Source of the DNA: Dipteris shenzhenensis
Lineage: Eukaryota; Polypodiophyta; Polypodiopsida; Gleicheniales
Assembly (NCBI GenBank): GCA_047967505.1
Contig: CM106538.1
Length of the DNA stretch: 64,000 bases
Reading direction: 5' to 3' (one strand)
Shown here: piece after piece, positions 48,001 through 60,000 of the stretch
How the letters are laid out: the number at the start of each line of letters is the position of its first letter
How positions within the stretch are numbered: position 1 is the stretch's first letter
Notes under the pieces: model-generated
The model's database searches: none
What the model saw: only the letters and a program-made list of their open reading frames with translations
What the model was told of the DNA's origin: nothing
Translations under genes and position numbers: made by a program

Positions 48001-51000
48001 CTGTATAAGATGTGCAACAGCTCCTCCCGTTTTGACGAAGAAAAGCCTGCTTCTTCTGACGTACGAGACGTCGGTACTTGCGTACCATGTCTGGTGTGTT
48101 CGGGAGGTGACATCTGGTTTCAAGTCGGAGTTGTTGGCGATAAGCCTTGCACTCCGCATCGTACCAATTGTTGCAGGGTACAGAACCAAGAGGTGGTGGT
48201 CTAGTGGACCGTGTGATGGGAAAGATTTGGAGGGCAGCCTCGTGGAGCGTACGACTAATCAGGGCAGCACGGTCCTCTATGAGTGGTATGTGATCGATGT
48301 AGGTTAGGAGTCTGTTTAGGCGTCCAAAGTAGGCCGGTGAGAGGCTGTGATCAAAGTGTATGTCGTGGTAGGTGTCGTGCTTATGTCAAACGTAGGCAAC
48401 CCTGTCCAAGATATATGCTTCAATACTAGATATGGAGGTCAGTTTCGCTATGCGGAGATGCAAGGACTCAAAGTAGATGGACGGGCAGACATTCGATGTG
48501 ACCATGGGACCATGGACCATATACTGACACTTAGGGGTGTCATAGAGGAGGCCAGGGCATGGAGACAGAGGGTCTATTGCTGCTTTGTGGACTTCTGCAA
48601 AGCCTTCGACACAGTACCTCGAGCTCGTCTCATCAAGTGGTTACAGGAGCTGGGCTATGGGCCGGAGATAGTTTGGGTTGTTATGGCACTCTATGAGAGG
48701 GTTTTCTGCAGAGTTCGGGCAAGGGGTGGGTGGAGAGAGTAGATCATGAGCACCATTGGGATCAAACAGGGTTGTCCACTCTCACCGACCTTGTTTGGCC
48801 TCTACATAGACGAGCTTGAGTCTTTTATGAGGACCCTAGGAGGAGCTCGTTGTTCTCTCGCTGGCTACTTGCTCGAGATTCTTTTGTATGCCAATGATGT
48901 GGTACTCTTATCCTCGTCCGCTGAGGGGCTCGAGAGACATCTAGATGCACTATTGGCTTTTTGCGAGTCCCATGACTTGGAGGTCAACCTGGGTGAAACC
49001 AAGGTTATGATCTTCAACACCCAGAGCAGTTGCACACAGAGAGCAGTTTACGTTTGACGGGGCACCAGTTTCATCATACACCTACCTGGGAGTTTTGTTC
49101 TCTGAACCTATCTTCACGATGAGATCGGCGATGCATGCCTGCTTGAGTAGAGTTTACGCCTTCTTGGCCCGACTACAGAGACAGTGCTTCCACTCGCATT
49201 TTCATGACCTGCAGACCAAGGTTCTCCTTTTCGACTCCTTGGTCCGAGACCTGTGGACATGTATGGTAGCACTTGTTTGGGACTAGACCTTTCCGACACA
49301 GAGTGGACTTGAGTGGGGAGATTACAGGTTCTCTTGCTATCATGGATGATAGGCAGCAAGCCATCTGTTTCTCATCAGATCATTCAGGCTGAGTTCGGGG
49401 CATCCCCACTAAAGTTGGATGCGGCATTCTAGACTGTCACTTACCTCTACCGTGTGCGTGCTTACGGCTCTTGCACCACTGGGCGATGCAGGCTACCTTG
49501 GTTGGCATTAGTGTCTTCTATGACATTGGTACGCGCACACATGCGGATGGTTCGAGAGATTGGGCTTCCATATAGACATGTTGCCACCCTTCCAGTACAA
49601 CATTGATGCTCCGTTTGTCCCATTTTGGTGCAACGAGTTCAACTCTATCATCCTGGAGGATCTCCTACTGCTACACACATTTAGGACCTGGATAGCACAG
49701 ACAGAGCTTCCTGTGAGCTCAATTCTATCGGGACCACTGTCTACACATGTCCAAGGAGGGTCCCACGAGGGTACACCCAGATCCACCTACCGCATTCACT
49801 CAGGATTGCCATTGGATAATTTTGTGTCATCGCACCGACTCCGTATCGAGAGCGGACGAGCAGAGAGGAATACCCAAAGAGAGTCGTATCTGCACATTAT
49901 GTGAGCGCTATGAGGTGGAGTCAGAGGAGCACTTTATCTTCCGTTGCCCAGTCTACGATGAGATTCGTGGATGATACCACTGCCTTTTCAGAGACGGATT
50001 CGAGGGTCTCTCCAGACTCCTCTCGCTCCCAGATCAGAGATGCGCGGCAGCTTTCATCCACAAGGTGGTCCGATATGGAGAGCGTCTCATCAGATCGCGG
50101 AGACAGGGGAGGGGGCCTTGCTTGGCCCGTCCCAGAGTATGATCACAGAATTCTTCCAAGCAGCGCAGGTTGCCCCCCAACTACAGATAGTAGGAGAGGC
50201 AGAGATGGTGAGATTGAGATGCGGCGCACTTGACAGAGGACAGACACAGATCACACTCACCGACATTTCTTCTATTTTCAGACTTGGGGTGACCCTTACT
50301 TTAGAAATTTTTACATTTGACATTTTTGTAACCGGCCTTTAGTTTCCTAAAGGGCAGTAGACCATAACTTGCATTGCATATTCGTTATTCACAGCGACAT
50401 TGCATCATTTCCAACCACTTAACTTTAAACAATACCACTTAGAAACAACTTGAGAAATAACTGGATGGAGGCTAGTGTGACCTTGCTCAATGAAACCAAG
50501 TACAAGACACCACACTGGCCCCAAACACTTGGCGCCCCTTCTAGTATTTATTTATTTCTTTAGGAATGAAATTGGGACATACAACAAGGGCTCACCCTTG
50601 TGCTCTGCCCCACGGGCTATTCCAGTGTCCAAGCCAAACCTTGGCTATAACCTGCATTCCATCCTAGTGCACACACTTAGTACCCAAGTGCCAAGGCAAA
50701 GCTAAGGCATTCATCATTTGTCCATGACCAATTGTAAAGGTATCCAAGCATTTCACAAAGACTGTAACCAAGTGTTACTGACAAGGCATCCAGACACTTC
50801 CCGATATGCTCAAGCAGCCTCAAGGATTCCAAATGCAATACACTGCCCCTCTAGCACTCTCCTAGGCACACCCTTTGTAACTGATTGTCTGCTTAAGCTT
50901 GTAAGGTCCAGAGGAAGCTCCAAACAACAAATGGAGCAACAACAAGCTTCCAAAAACCACCAAATGCAATCACATGAAAGGGATAGCGACAAGAGAACTC

Positions 51001-54000
51001 AAACCAGCTTCAACTGTCTTCGATCTAGCTCTGAAACACCTCCAGAAGCAACACATCCAGTGTTGAGGCCAGCAGGAGGAACAGGCAGCTAGGAGAAGGG
51101 AAGGAAGAGAGAGATAACGGGCTGGAATCAGAGGGAGAGAAAGAGCAGGAGGATCACGGGCAGAAGAGAGAAGGTGAGCAGCTAGCAAAGAGCGTTGGGC
51201 AGTCTAAATGGGCCGTACAAACAGCCAAAACAGCCTTGGGCTGTGTGAAAACAGTCCGTACAGCAATAACCACACCTTGGGATGCGTGCTAGCTGATCCG
51301 TACAGCAGGCCCGTTCCATACAGCAGCGATGAATGCTCCATACTGTGCCCTCGGTAGTCCCCCTGTGTCCTTCTATCTTTTTTGTTTCTTGTGTGAGCCT
51401 TACCCAATTTAGATTAAGGGGATGTCATAGTAGCTAGTCCCTGCTATGCGTGATGGAGTTTATGGTTTTCAATCTTATGAGTGACTATCGTGAGATTGAA
51501 ACTGCACTATGTTGTGTTTTTAGAGGATGAGTTTGGGAATGTTCCTGGATTCATCTAGGTATATGCTTCTGCCGTATTAGCGGACATGCAAATTTCACCT
51601 TGTGAAGTTTTCGTCCAAGTTGTGGCCTGTTGGTATTGCGATAATTCTTTCTATCTTAAATGGTGTGTTGCCCTATCAGCTAGATTTAGATTTAGATGCT
51701 CGTTTGGGATAGACGAAAATGAATTCGTTTAGACTTCACAAGTTGTTGTAGCTTGAATGAAGAGATTTGGACTACTTTTTGATTAGCCTTCTCCTTTAGT
51801 GCTAGCCTTTCTCATGGCTGAGTTTGCCCTTCACCTCCGGAGTGCCGACAAAAACGCAGTACGAAAACTTTGTATAAATGGATGCTCAAGTATGTGTGGG
51901 TGTGTGGATTTGTATGTGTGAGAGCATACTTTTATACTATGGTCTACACCCACTGTTGGGCGCTGATGACATCAGTGGGGATGTCATAGTAGCTAGTCCC
52001 TGCTATGCGTGATGGAGTTTATGGTTTTCAATCTTATGAGTGACTATCGTGAGATTGAAACTGCACTATGTTGTGTTTTTAGGGGATGAGTTTGGGAATG
52101 TTCCTGGATTCATCTAGGTATATGAATGCTCCATACAATCAGCCTTGGGGTGCGTACCTCTTCCGTACAGCCATCAATTAATGCAATTCAGCCACCTTGG
52201 CTCACGTGCCAATCAAAAGTTCTGTTCGTACAGCAGGCTAGCAATCCGTACAGCAGCGTTGAAAGCACTGTACAGCAGGTACGGACACCTTAAATGCAGT
52301 TCTTGCAGTCTATACAGCCGTACGGACTGCCTCGAGATGCGTGCAGGCCAAAAATGCAAGGAGTCAAGGCTTCCTGGGACTTTGTCCGGCGTGCCCCCTT
52401 CACCTTGGGATGCGTGAAAGAAGAGAGAGAAAACCAATGTCCAAAATCTGGCTTTTTTCCTTGAAAGGAGAGGAAGAGGGTAGGTGTGCATGAGGGGCTG
52501 CCACATGGCCCCCTCATTAATGCTCTAACCCTTGCAAACCAATGAAACATTGGTTTGCCCCTCACATTAAAATCCTAACCCCTTCTAACCAATGAAACAT
52601 TGGTTTCCTTGGGCCTAACTTTAAGACCCCTCTAAACCTTGTCTTGCCCCTAGCAAGTAGGCCTAGTGTGTGCACCTAGGGACTTTTGGGAAGTGTCGCT
52701 TCCCTTGGGCTAGTCCCTAAGCCAAAGTTAATCGCAGTTCATAACTTCATGCCCCCGTGACATTTCTCCCCCCCTTTTTTTTTTTTTTGAAAAAACAGTG
52801 CTAATTATATTACTTCGAGAACAAGATACAAGAGGTCAGCTTATAGCTGACGGGTTGCGTTCACAAACCGGACGCAGCCCAAAAGGTAGCATAATAGATC
52901 ATACTCTCACGGAGGGATATGCTGAGTGTGAATGAACAGCCATCGGGGTGGTGAGTAGTGCCACCGAAGGCCCTGCGTAGTCTGCTCGAAGAAGAGGCTC
53001 TGTGTGTCCCAAGCCTGGAGGAAGCGTCTCCGCTTCTCCTGACCGGCCCGGGAGTCTCCCTGAATCTGGTCCCACTGGCCTCTGAGGGTATGAATAATCT
53101 CACTCCAAATCTCCGCCATGATCTGGGCAGTCGATAAGGAGGTGCCACCGAGGATCTGCGCGCAGCGCGAGGTCCAGATGTGCCATCCTGTAATGCTGCT
53201 GATAATCTCCCAGACTGGCTGCCTCTCCCGAACTCCTGTATCAGCCTCTGCTAGGTGCTGTGGGATACCCTCGAGCGGCCCCCACGTCCCCTGTGTGATA
53301 AGGAAAGTGGGGTCCTGCTGGCATGCCTCGAACAAGTGATGAAGACCAGGTGCGGTGCTGCACCAACAGAACGCGCCCCAAGTGATCACTCCTAGCTCTG
53401 GTGCTGCATGAGCAAGAAGCCCGAAAGCCACCTCCACACTTCCTGGGCGCGCGTGCAGCTCCACAGGCAGTGTTTTGGTGACTCCTCATCCGCATGGCAA
53501 ATCTGACAGCAACCGTCCTGGCCTATCTGCCTCAACCAGCTCCCCACTGGAAGACCTTTGTGGGTAAGGAGCCACAGGAAGTATGAGATCTTCCGCGGCC
53601 GCCAGCTCTCCCACAAGGCCTTCCAGAATGCCTGCAAAAAGAACCTGGAAATACCCTGTGCGTACCAGCTAGGACGCTGGGTGGGGGGGCGGCTCTGCAT
53701 CCTCCCGAGAACTCGCCTGCCCAGAGTCGTGCTGTAAGTGAAGAAGGAAGTCGGCCCCTGTCCTGTCACAATCTCTGGCCACCACCACTCTCCTGGGTCC
53801 CACTCAAGTTCTGACAAGGCCCGCCCCTCCCAAAGCCAAAGACGCCAAAGCTGCAACTGGTCCTGCTCGATACTAGGGTCGGTATGCCAGACCTTCCCCA
53901 GAAGGCCTACGACCCTAACCCTCTGCCACGGGAGTAGGGGGTCGATGAGCGCATCCTCTCTCCTGAGTCGTCCATCCCCTGAAACCGCGAAGAAGGCGAT

Positions 54001-57000
54001 AGAGGAGTCATCCAAACGTCCTGCGACCACCAGTGGGATGCCACGGGGGGTGAACTGTCCCAGCCAGTGGGTGTCTCCAGGCATGAGGACCTGAGGCTCA
54101 GGTGGAGCCAACCAAGCGGCTGGGATCGCACCGTCGATCTCCGTGCGTCTCGCCTGGACTCCGCGTGCACCTCCAGCTGCGTCTGCAAGATCGGCCATCT
54201 CCAGATGTCTGTACGTATCCCTCCAAACTCGAAGGGACCGGGCTGGCCCCCTCATCCAGCCGTCCCACCTGATATGTGATCTCTCCCCCAACTGAAGGCC
54301 CTCGGCGTCTCTGACCTGCCCATTCCAGACGAGCGGCTGGCGATCGATCTCCTCCTGACAGCTGGGCTGGGACTGAATGAGACTGAGACGGAGCCGCCTC
54401 CAAACCATGAGGAGGCTACGAACGAGTGGGGAGCGGGGCTGAGTGAGCGGGGCGGAAGTGAAGATCCACCTGAAGGACGGTAGCCACTCTCCACCTCGGC
54501 GTGGGACACAAGAGCCGACTCCCTGCTGAAGTAACATCTTCCACGTCTGCCCCCCTGGGGTCAAACCGCGGATGATAAGCTTGCCTAACAAGGCCTGACT
54601 CTGAAGCTCTGGATCAATGACCCCCAGACCACCCTCAGCCTGCGGAAGAATGACTGTCTGCCAAGCAACCCTGGCTCTGGTATCTCTATGCCCATCCTCC
54701 CCAGACCAAAGAAAGTTCCGAACCAACCTCCTGAGCTGTGCCACGCTGGATCTCGAGAAGCACCAACAGGAAGCCACATACCAAGCCGTGGCTAGAAGGA
54801 CCTGGTTAACTACCAAAGCACGACCTGCAAGGGAAAGCTTAGCAGTGCTCCAGAAAGCCAGCTTCCGTCGGATGGAATCTAGCACCGGGAGAAACTGCTG
54901 AGCTGGCGTAATGTCTAGGCCAACCTGGAAGCCAAGGTATCTAGCTGTCTGTCCACGTGGAATCCATCTGAAGCCCAGAAATCGCCCCCACTGAGAACAC
55001 GCCCCCGGGTCTGTGAGAAAACCAACTGATTTGTTCCAGTTGATTTTCGCACCAGCGGCCGAGCAGAAAACCTCCAGGGCCATCCGCACCCTCTCTAGCA
55101 TCCTCTCATCGTCCTGGACATAAAGGGCTGTATCATCTGCGTACTCTGAGTCCAGAAGCGCCGTGTCCTCCCGGAGTGGAAGGCGAACACCCCTGAGCCC
55201 TGTGGACCTCGCCCGAAGGTAGTAAGTCATGGCCTCGGCGAAGAAGAGAAACAGATAAGGAGCCAGGGGACAGCCCTGACGTACTGATCTCTCCAAGCTG
55301 AATCGCTCACCCATCCTGCCTCCAATGATGACTCTGCTGGACGCTGTCCTGTACAAAGCTGAGATACCCTGAATCCAGCCTGCCGGGAAACCTAGCCGCT
55401 CCAGAGTCCCCTCCAAAAAGGACCAATCCACGCGATCGTAGGCCTTCTCGAAGTCGAGAAGTAAAATGGCAAGGTGTGATCCGCTGTACTGAGCCCACTC
55501 CGCCGCCTCTGAAAAGGTGAAGACATTATCCAGGATACTGCGATCCTGGACAAAGCCTGTCTGAGTGTCATGGACGAGGTCTGGAAGTAGAGGTCGAACT
55601 CTGGCACTGATCATCTTGGCGAGGATTTTGTAGGCAGTGGTAAGGAGAGTGATCGGACGCCACTGGCGGATCTCCTGTCTATCTCCTCCCTTCGGGATGA
55701 GGCAAATCAGTCCCGAGGAAAGGCTCTCTGGCATCTGACCGCTGCTGAAAATCCCCTGCAGAGCTGCAAGGAGGGGCTGATGGATCTGGTCCCAGAAGGA
55801 GGTGAAGAAAGCTCGGGATAGCCCATCCTCACCTGGGCATTTCTGCCCATCAATGGCCATCAAGGCCTCCAACATCTCATCCGAGGTGAACGGCGCCAAC
55901 AACGTCGCCTGCATGCTAGGCTGGACAAGGGATGGAATGTGCCTCCACACCTCCTCACGGTCACGACTAGCACGAGGGGCAAGTGGCTCCTGCTGGAAGA
56001 GGGTCCTGTAGAAGTCAGTGGCCAACCCCAGGACCTCCCCCGGGTCCGTAACAATGTGACCATCCGCTGTCCTGAGACTCCGTAGCTGATCCCCTGCAGC
56101 TCTCTGGCCGTGTGTCCTGAAGAACTCCCTGCACATCCGGTCACCCTTCCGGGCCCAGAAGGAGAGAGAGGCGTGATAGGAGAACTCGGAGCGACGCTGG
56201 AGGGTCTCCTCCAAGAGGGCTCTGGCTCGAAGGGCCTGGATCCGAAGCTCCTCCGAGCTCGGGGAAGACTGCTGAAGTCGCTGAATGGAGGCGAGGTCCC
56301 TCCGAAGAGCTCTCTCTCTGCCCCACCAATCCTGTCGAACCTGTAGGGCTGCGAGCTGGCAGATCTGGCTGGACTCCTGCAGAGCCTGCGCGACCGAGTC
56401 TACCAGATCCACGCCCTCCCCCCAGTCTCTGTCCCAAAGACTGCAAATGCTGCTACGGACGTCCACCCTCGAGAAGATGGAATCGGGAATCCTGCATGAT
56501 CGGGGGGGGAGAGTCTGGGCTGCCGAATCTAATGAAAGGAGCACAGGCGCATGGTCGGAGAGTGTCGTCCCTGGAACAATGCCCGCCTGGCCACCTCTGC
56601 TGATGGCCCAATCACTGACATAAAACCTATCAAGCCGCTCCAGGAGTCTGCCTCCTTCCCTGCGGAAGCCCCAAGAGAAGTCCAGGCTCCCGTGCCAACG
56701 CCGGAAGGACGGGTCTCTCCAACTGTCCCTCCCTCCTGTCGCGAAGATGAAAGAGTCCCAAGCTGACTGCTCTGTCTGAGCCATACCTGTGAACTCCGGA
56801 TCTCTACCCTGCTGGTCCTCCAAGGTCTCCAGGTTGTTGAAGTCTCCTCCAACAATCCAGGAATCCATGTCTGGAAGAATCCCTGTAAGTGTCCTCCAGA
56901 AGGTGGCTCTGCAACGGAGGTCTGTGGGAGCATAAATGTTGAGGATTCCTATCTTGGATCCCTCCAAATTCAGGCCTACCCAAAGGGCTCGGCCTGGGAT

Positions 57001-60000
57001 CAACGTGCCGTGACCGAAAACTATCTGAGCTAACTGCTCGCACACGGAGGTATAGACCCCCCCGCTCCTCCCCTGTGCGCCGATCGAAGGCTCCCAATAA
57101 GTGTAGGAGCGTCCAGGGAGAACCTTCCCGCAGCTGCGGGCATGAGCCGCAGAAAGCTTGTGCTCCTGGAGCAGCAGTACATCCAATCGACCAATCACTG
57201 CAGGCTGAAGTTCCTGACGCAAAATGAGCTTCCTGGGACCACGGGTGCTCGAAGAGTGAAACCCGTTCACATTCCAGGATACGAGGTGTAGGCTCATGGA
57301 GAGGGATGGGGGGCTGCGAACAGCTGTCTGCTCGCAGTCGAAGTCGAAGAAGAATCAGACATATCGGAGTGGAGGCGCTGCCGCTTGTGAGAAGGTTTGG
57401 AGGGGGAGACGGGGTCGTCCTGCCCGTTCTTCAACACCTTCAGCAATGGCGAGAGGCCTCTAGTGCCATGAGCAAATGCTTTCTCGAGCCAGCTCGAGAT
57501 CTCTGAAGTGGTCATCCCGTAGAAGGTTCGGAGTTTCTGTTGGGACCAAGCTCTGACATCCTGGGGAAGAGGCCATGCCAGGGGGGGTCTGAGGATCACG
57601 ATCAATCGGAAACGTTTGGCAGCGCAACGCCACCGCAAGCGCACATCGCCCTCGGACCACTGAGTCTCGAGGAGCTGCCCACCGGACGGGCCTATCCAGG
57701 AGCAAATCTGGGCGTGTGTCTGCTCTCTGAGAGCCTCCCACACCGAGTCGTCTGTCCAGGTCTCGGTGCCATCGCTGAGGAACGTGAAGGCGAAGCTAGG
57801 GCCATCCCTGGGAGCCAAGGCAGCAAGCTTCCCATCCGCCCCTTTGCGGAGCATGAAGATACTAATGTCGAGACAAGCCGGGAAGGTCCCAAGGTCGGCC
57901 ACATCCAGGTAGTCCCAGGGGCCAGATCTGTAAAAGTCTCGAGGGAGCTCTCTCTCCTGGAGCTGAGACCCAGCTGAGTCTGCCACTGAGGGGCTAGCGG
58001 GAAGGGAAACCTGCTCCACTGGTGGTACAGACTCCGGGTGTCTTACAAGCGGGGGGGGAGGGGGAGGAGGCTGCGGGATAGGCGACTCGGGCTCCACGGA
58101 GGCGACTGGCGGAGAAGGTGGAGGAGGTGGAACGGAGGCTGCACTCGGCTGGGAAGGCGACGGTGCAGCTAACTCTGTAGGAGGGGCGAGGGGAGCAGGG
58201 GGGGGAGGGGGATGGGGATGCATCTGGAACTGGGGCTGAGGGGGAGGGGGAGGGGGAGGGGACTGAGGGAAAGGAGGCGGGGGCTGAAACTGCGGGGCGG
58301 GCGAAGGGGGGGGGGGAAACTGGGGAGAAGGCGGGGGGGTGGGAGAGAGGAGGATCTGAGGCTGTGGAGGGCGGGCTGCCGTCAAAGAAGAAGCTCTCCC
58401 AGGTCCCTGGGGCATCTGCCTGTCAGGTCTCTGGAGTACTGCTGCAGGAAGGGTGACCTCTGCCTCCTTGCCTTTATCCGAAATCTTCTTATTCTTTCCT
58501 CTTTTCCTTCGAACCTCGGTCCAACCGCCCACTACCTCTGGCCCAGGCTCCGACTGCCTCGGCTCCTCCTGACGTGGCTGTCCGGGGGGGGGAGGTGGGG
58601 GCGGAGGGGGCGGGGGCGGGGAGGGTCGAGACGAGCTGGCAAAGCGTGGACAAGCAGCCGCCAAGTGCCCAAAGCCATGGCACCGCAGGCACTGACCTGG
58701 CTGTCCGGTGACTATCATGCTCTGGGTGATACTGCCGGCACCTGTCACGATCTCGATCACTGCAGGGAGAGTCGCAGGATCCGCCACAGCCACACGGACT
58801 CGGGGAGCTCCTGCCGTGGTCACCGCGTCGGCAAAGGTGTCGTGCATAACCCAGCCAAAATGGGAGCCCAAGTCCCTGACAATCGGCCGCAGCTCAGTAG
58901 CAAGCCCTGGAAAAACTAGTGTCACTGGGTGGCGAGGTATACGGAACCGAGTATCGAAATCCGCTGCGCTGAAACCACGGTACCACGGGACTATCATGAT
59001 GATCTTCCCATCCACCGATGTGGGGGAACTGGCAATCAGATTGCTCGCAGCTTTCTCACTGGAGAGTTTGAGCCAGAAGATGCCCCTTCCCATAAGGGCC
59101 ACCTCCTCAATGTGGCCATCCTCTAGCAAGAGAGTGGACTGGAGCCAGTCCCTGATGGTAGACCTGGAGGGGGAGTGTCCAATGACTCTACCGTAAACAG
59201 AGGTACGAGCAAAGTCACTGGCTACCGCCTGAACACGGGATGATTGTTGCTCTGTCAGGATAACGCGGTAGGCATCTGGAGAGGGAGGGTCCGACTGGGC
59301 CTCCGGATCCGGGCTGGGGGCCGCCATACCGCCAAGACTAACTGCAAGCTTCCGATGAAGAAAAACAGGCTGCCACCCAAGAAGGGGATGAAGCGGCGGT
59401 GGAGCCTGGAGGTGAGGCGGGCGAGGCGAAATGAAGGGTCGGAGGGGTCGAAGCGGAGGGCGGGGCGAAGGCTGCGGGATGCGGGGAGTACGGAAGGGGG
59501 CGAGAGGGCGGGGGGGGGGTGAAGTTGGAATGGCGGGGGTGGAGGGGTGAAGCGGGGGGGCGAGGGGAGCGGAATGAGGCGGAGGCGGGTGAAGCGAGGG
59601 GGTGAAGGAGCAGCGAGGGGGCGGGTTGGAGCGGGGTGGATGGCGAGGGAGCAGCGAGGGGCGGAATGGAGCGGAGGCGGGGCGAGGGCGAGGCGGGCTT
59701 AAAAAAAAAAAAAAAAAAAGGACGAGGCGAGGCGAGGCGGGATGGAGCGGAGGGGGCGGTTGGAGCGGCGGCGAGGGGGGGTTGGAGCGGGGGCGAGGGG
59801 CGGGTTGGAGCGAGGGGGCGGGATGGAGCGGAGGTAAGGGGGCGGGATGGAGCGAGGGGGCGGGTTGGAGCGAGGGGGCGAGGGACGAGGGGCGGGTTGG
59901 AGCGAGGGGCGGGTTGGAGCGAGGGGGCGGGTTGGAGCGAGGGGGCGGGTTGGAGCGAGGGGGCGAGGGGCGGGTTGGAGCGAGAGGGCGGGATGGAGCG

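Larger units (their letters stand above)
51210..52330. repeat. Cluster of CCGTACAGC motifs
   Basis: About a dozen variants of (T)CCGTACAGCA occur at 51210-51380 and 52130-52330, among them TCCGTACAGCA, TTCGTACAGCAGG, CTGTACAGCAGG and TATACAGCCGTACGG. The cluster is interrupted by the direct-repeat unit at 51418-52124. Confidence 0.8.

Noticed and set aside
58212-58919. 235-codon + strand frame inside LINE ORF1
   Set aside because: Antisense shadow of the Pro-rich part of ORF1.
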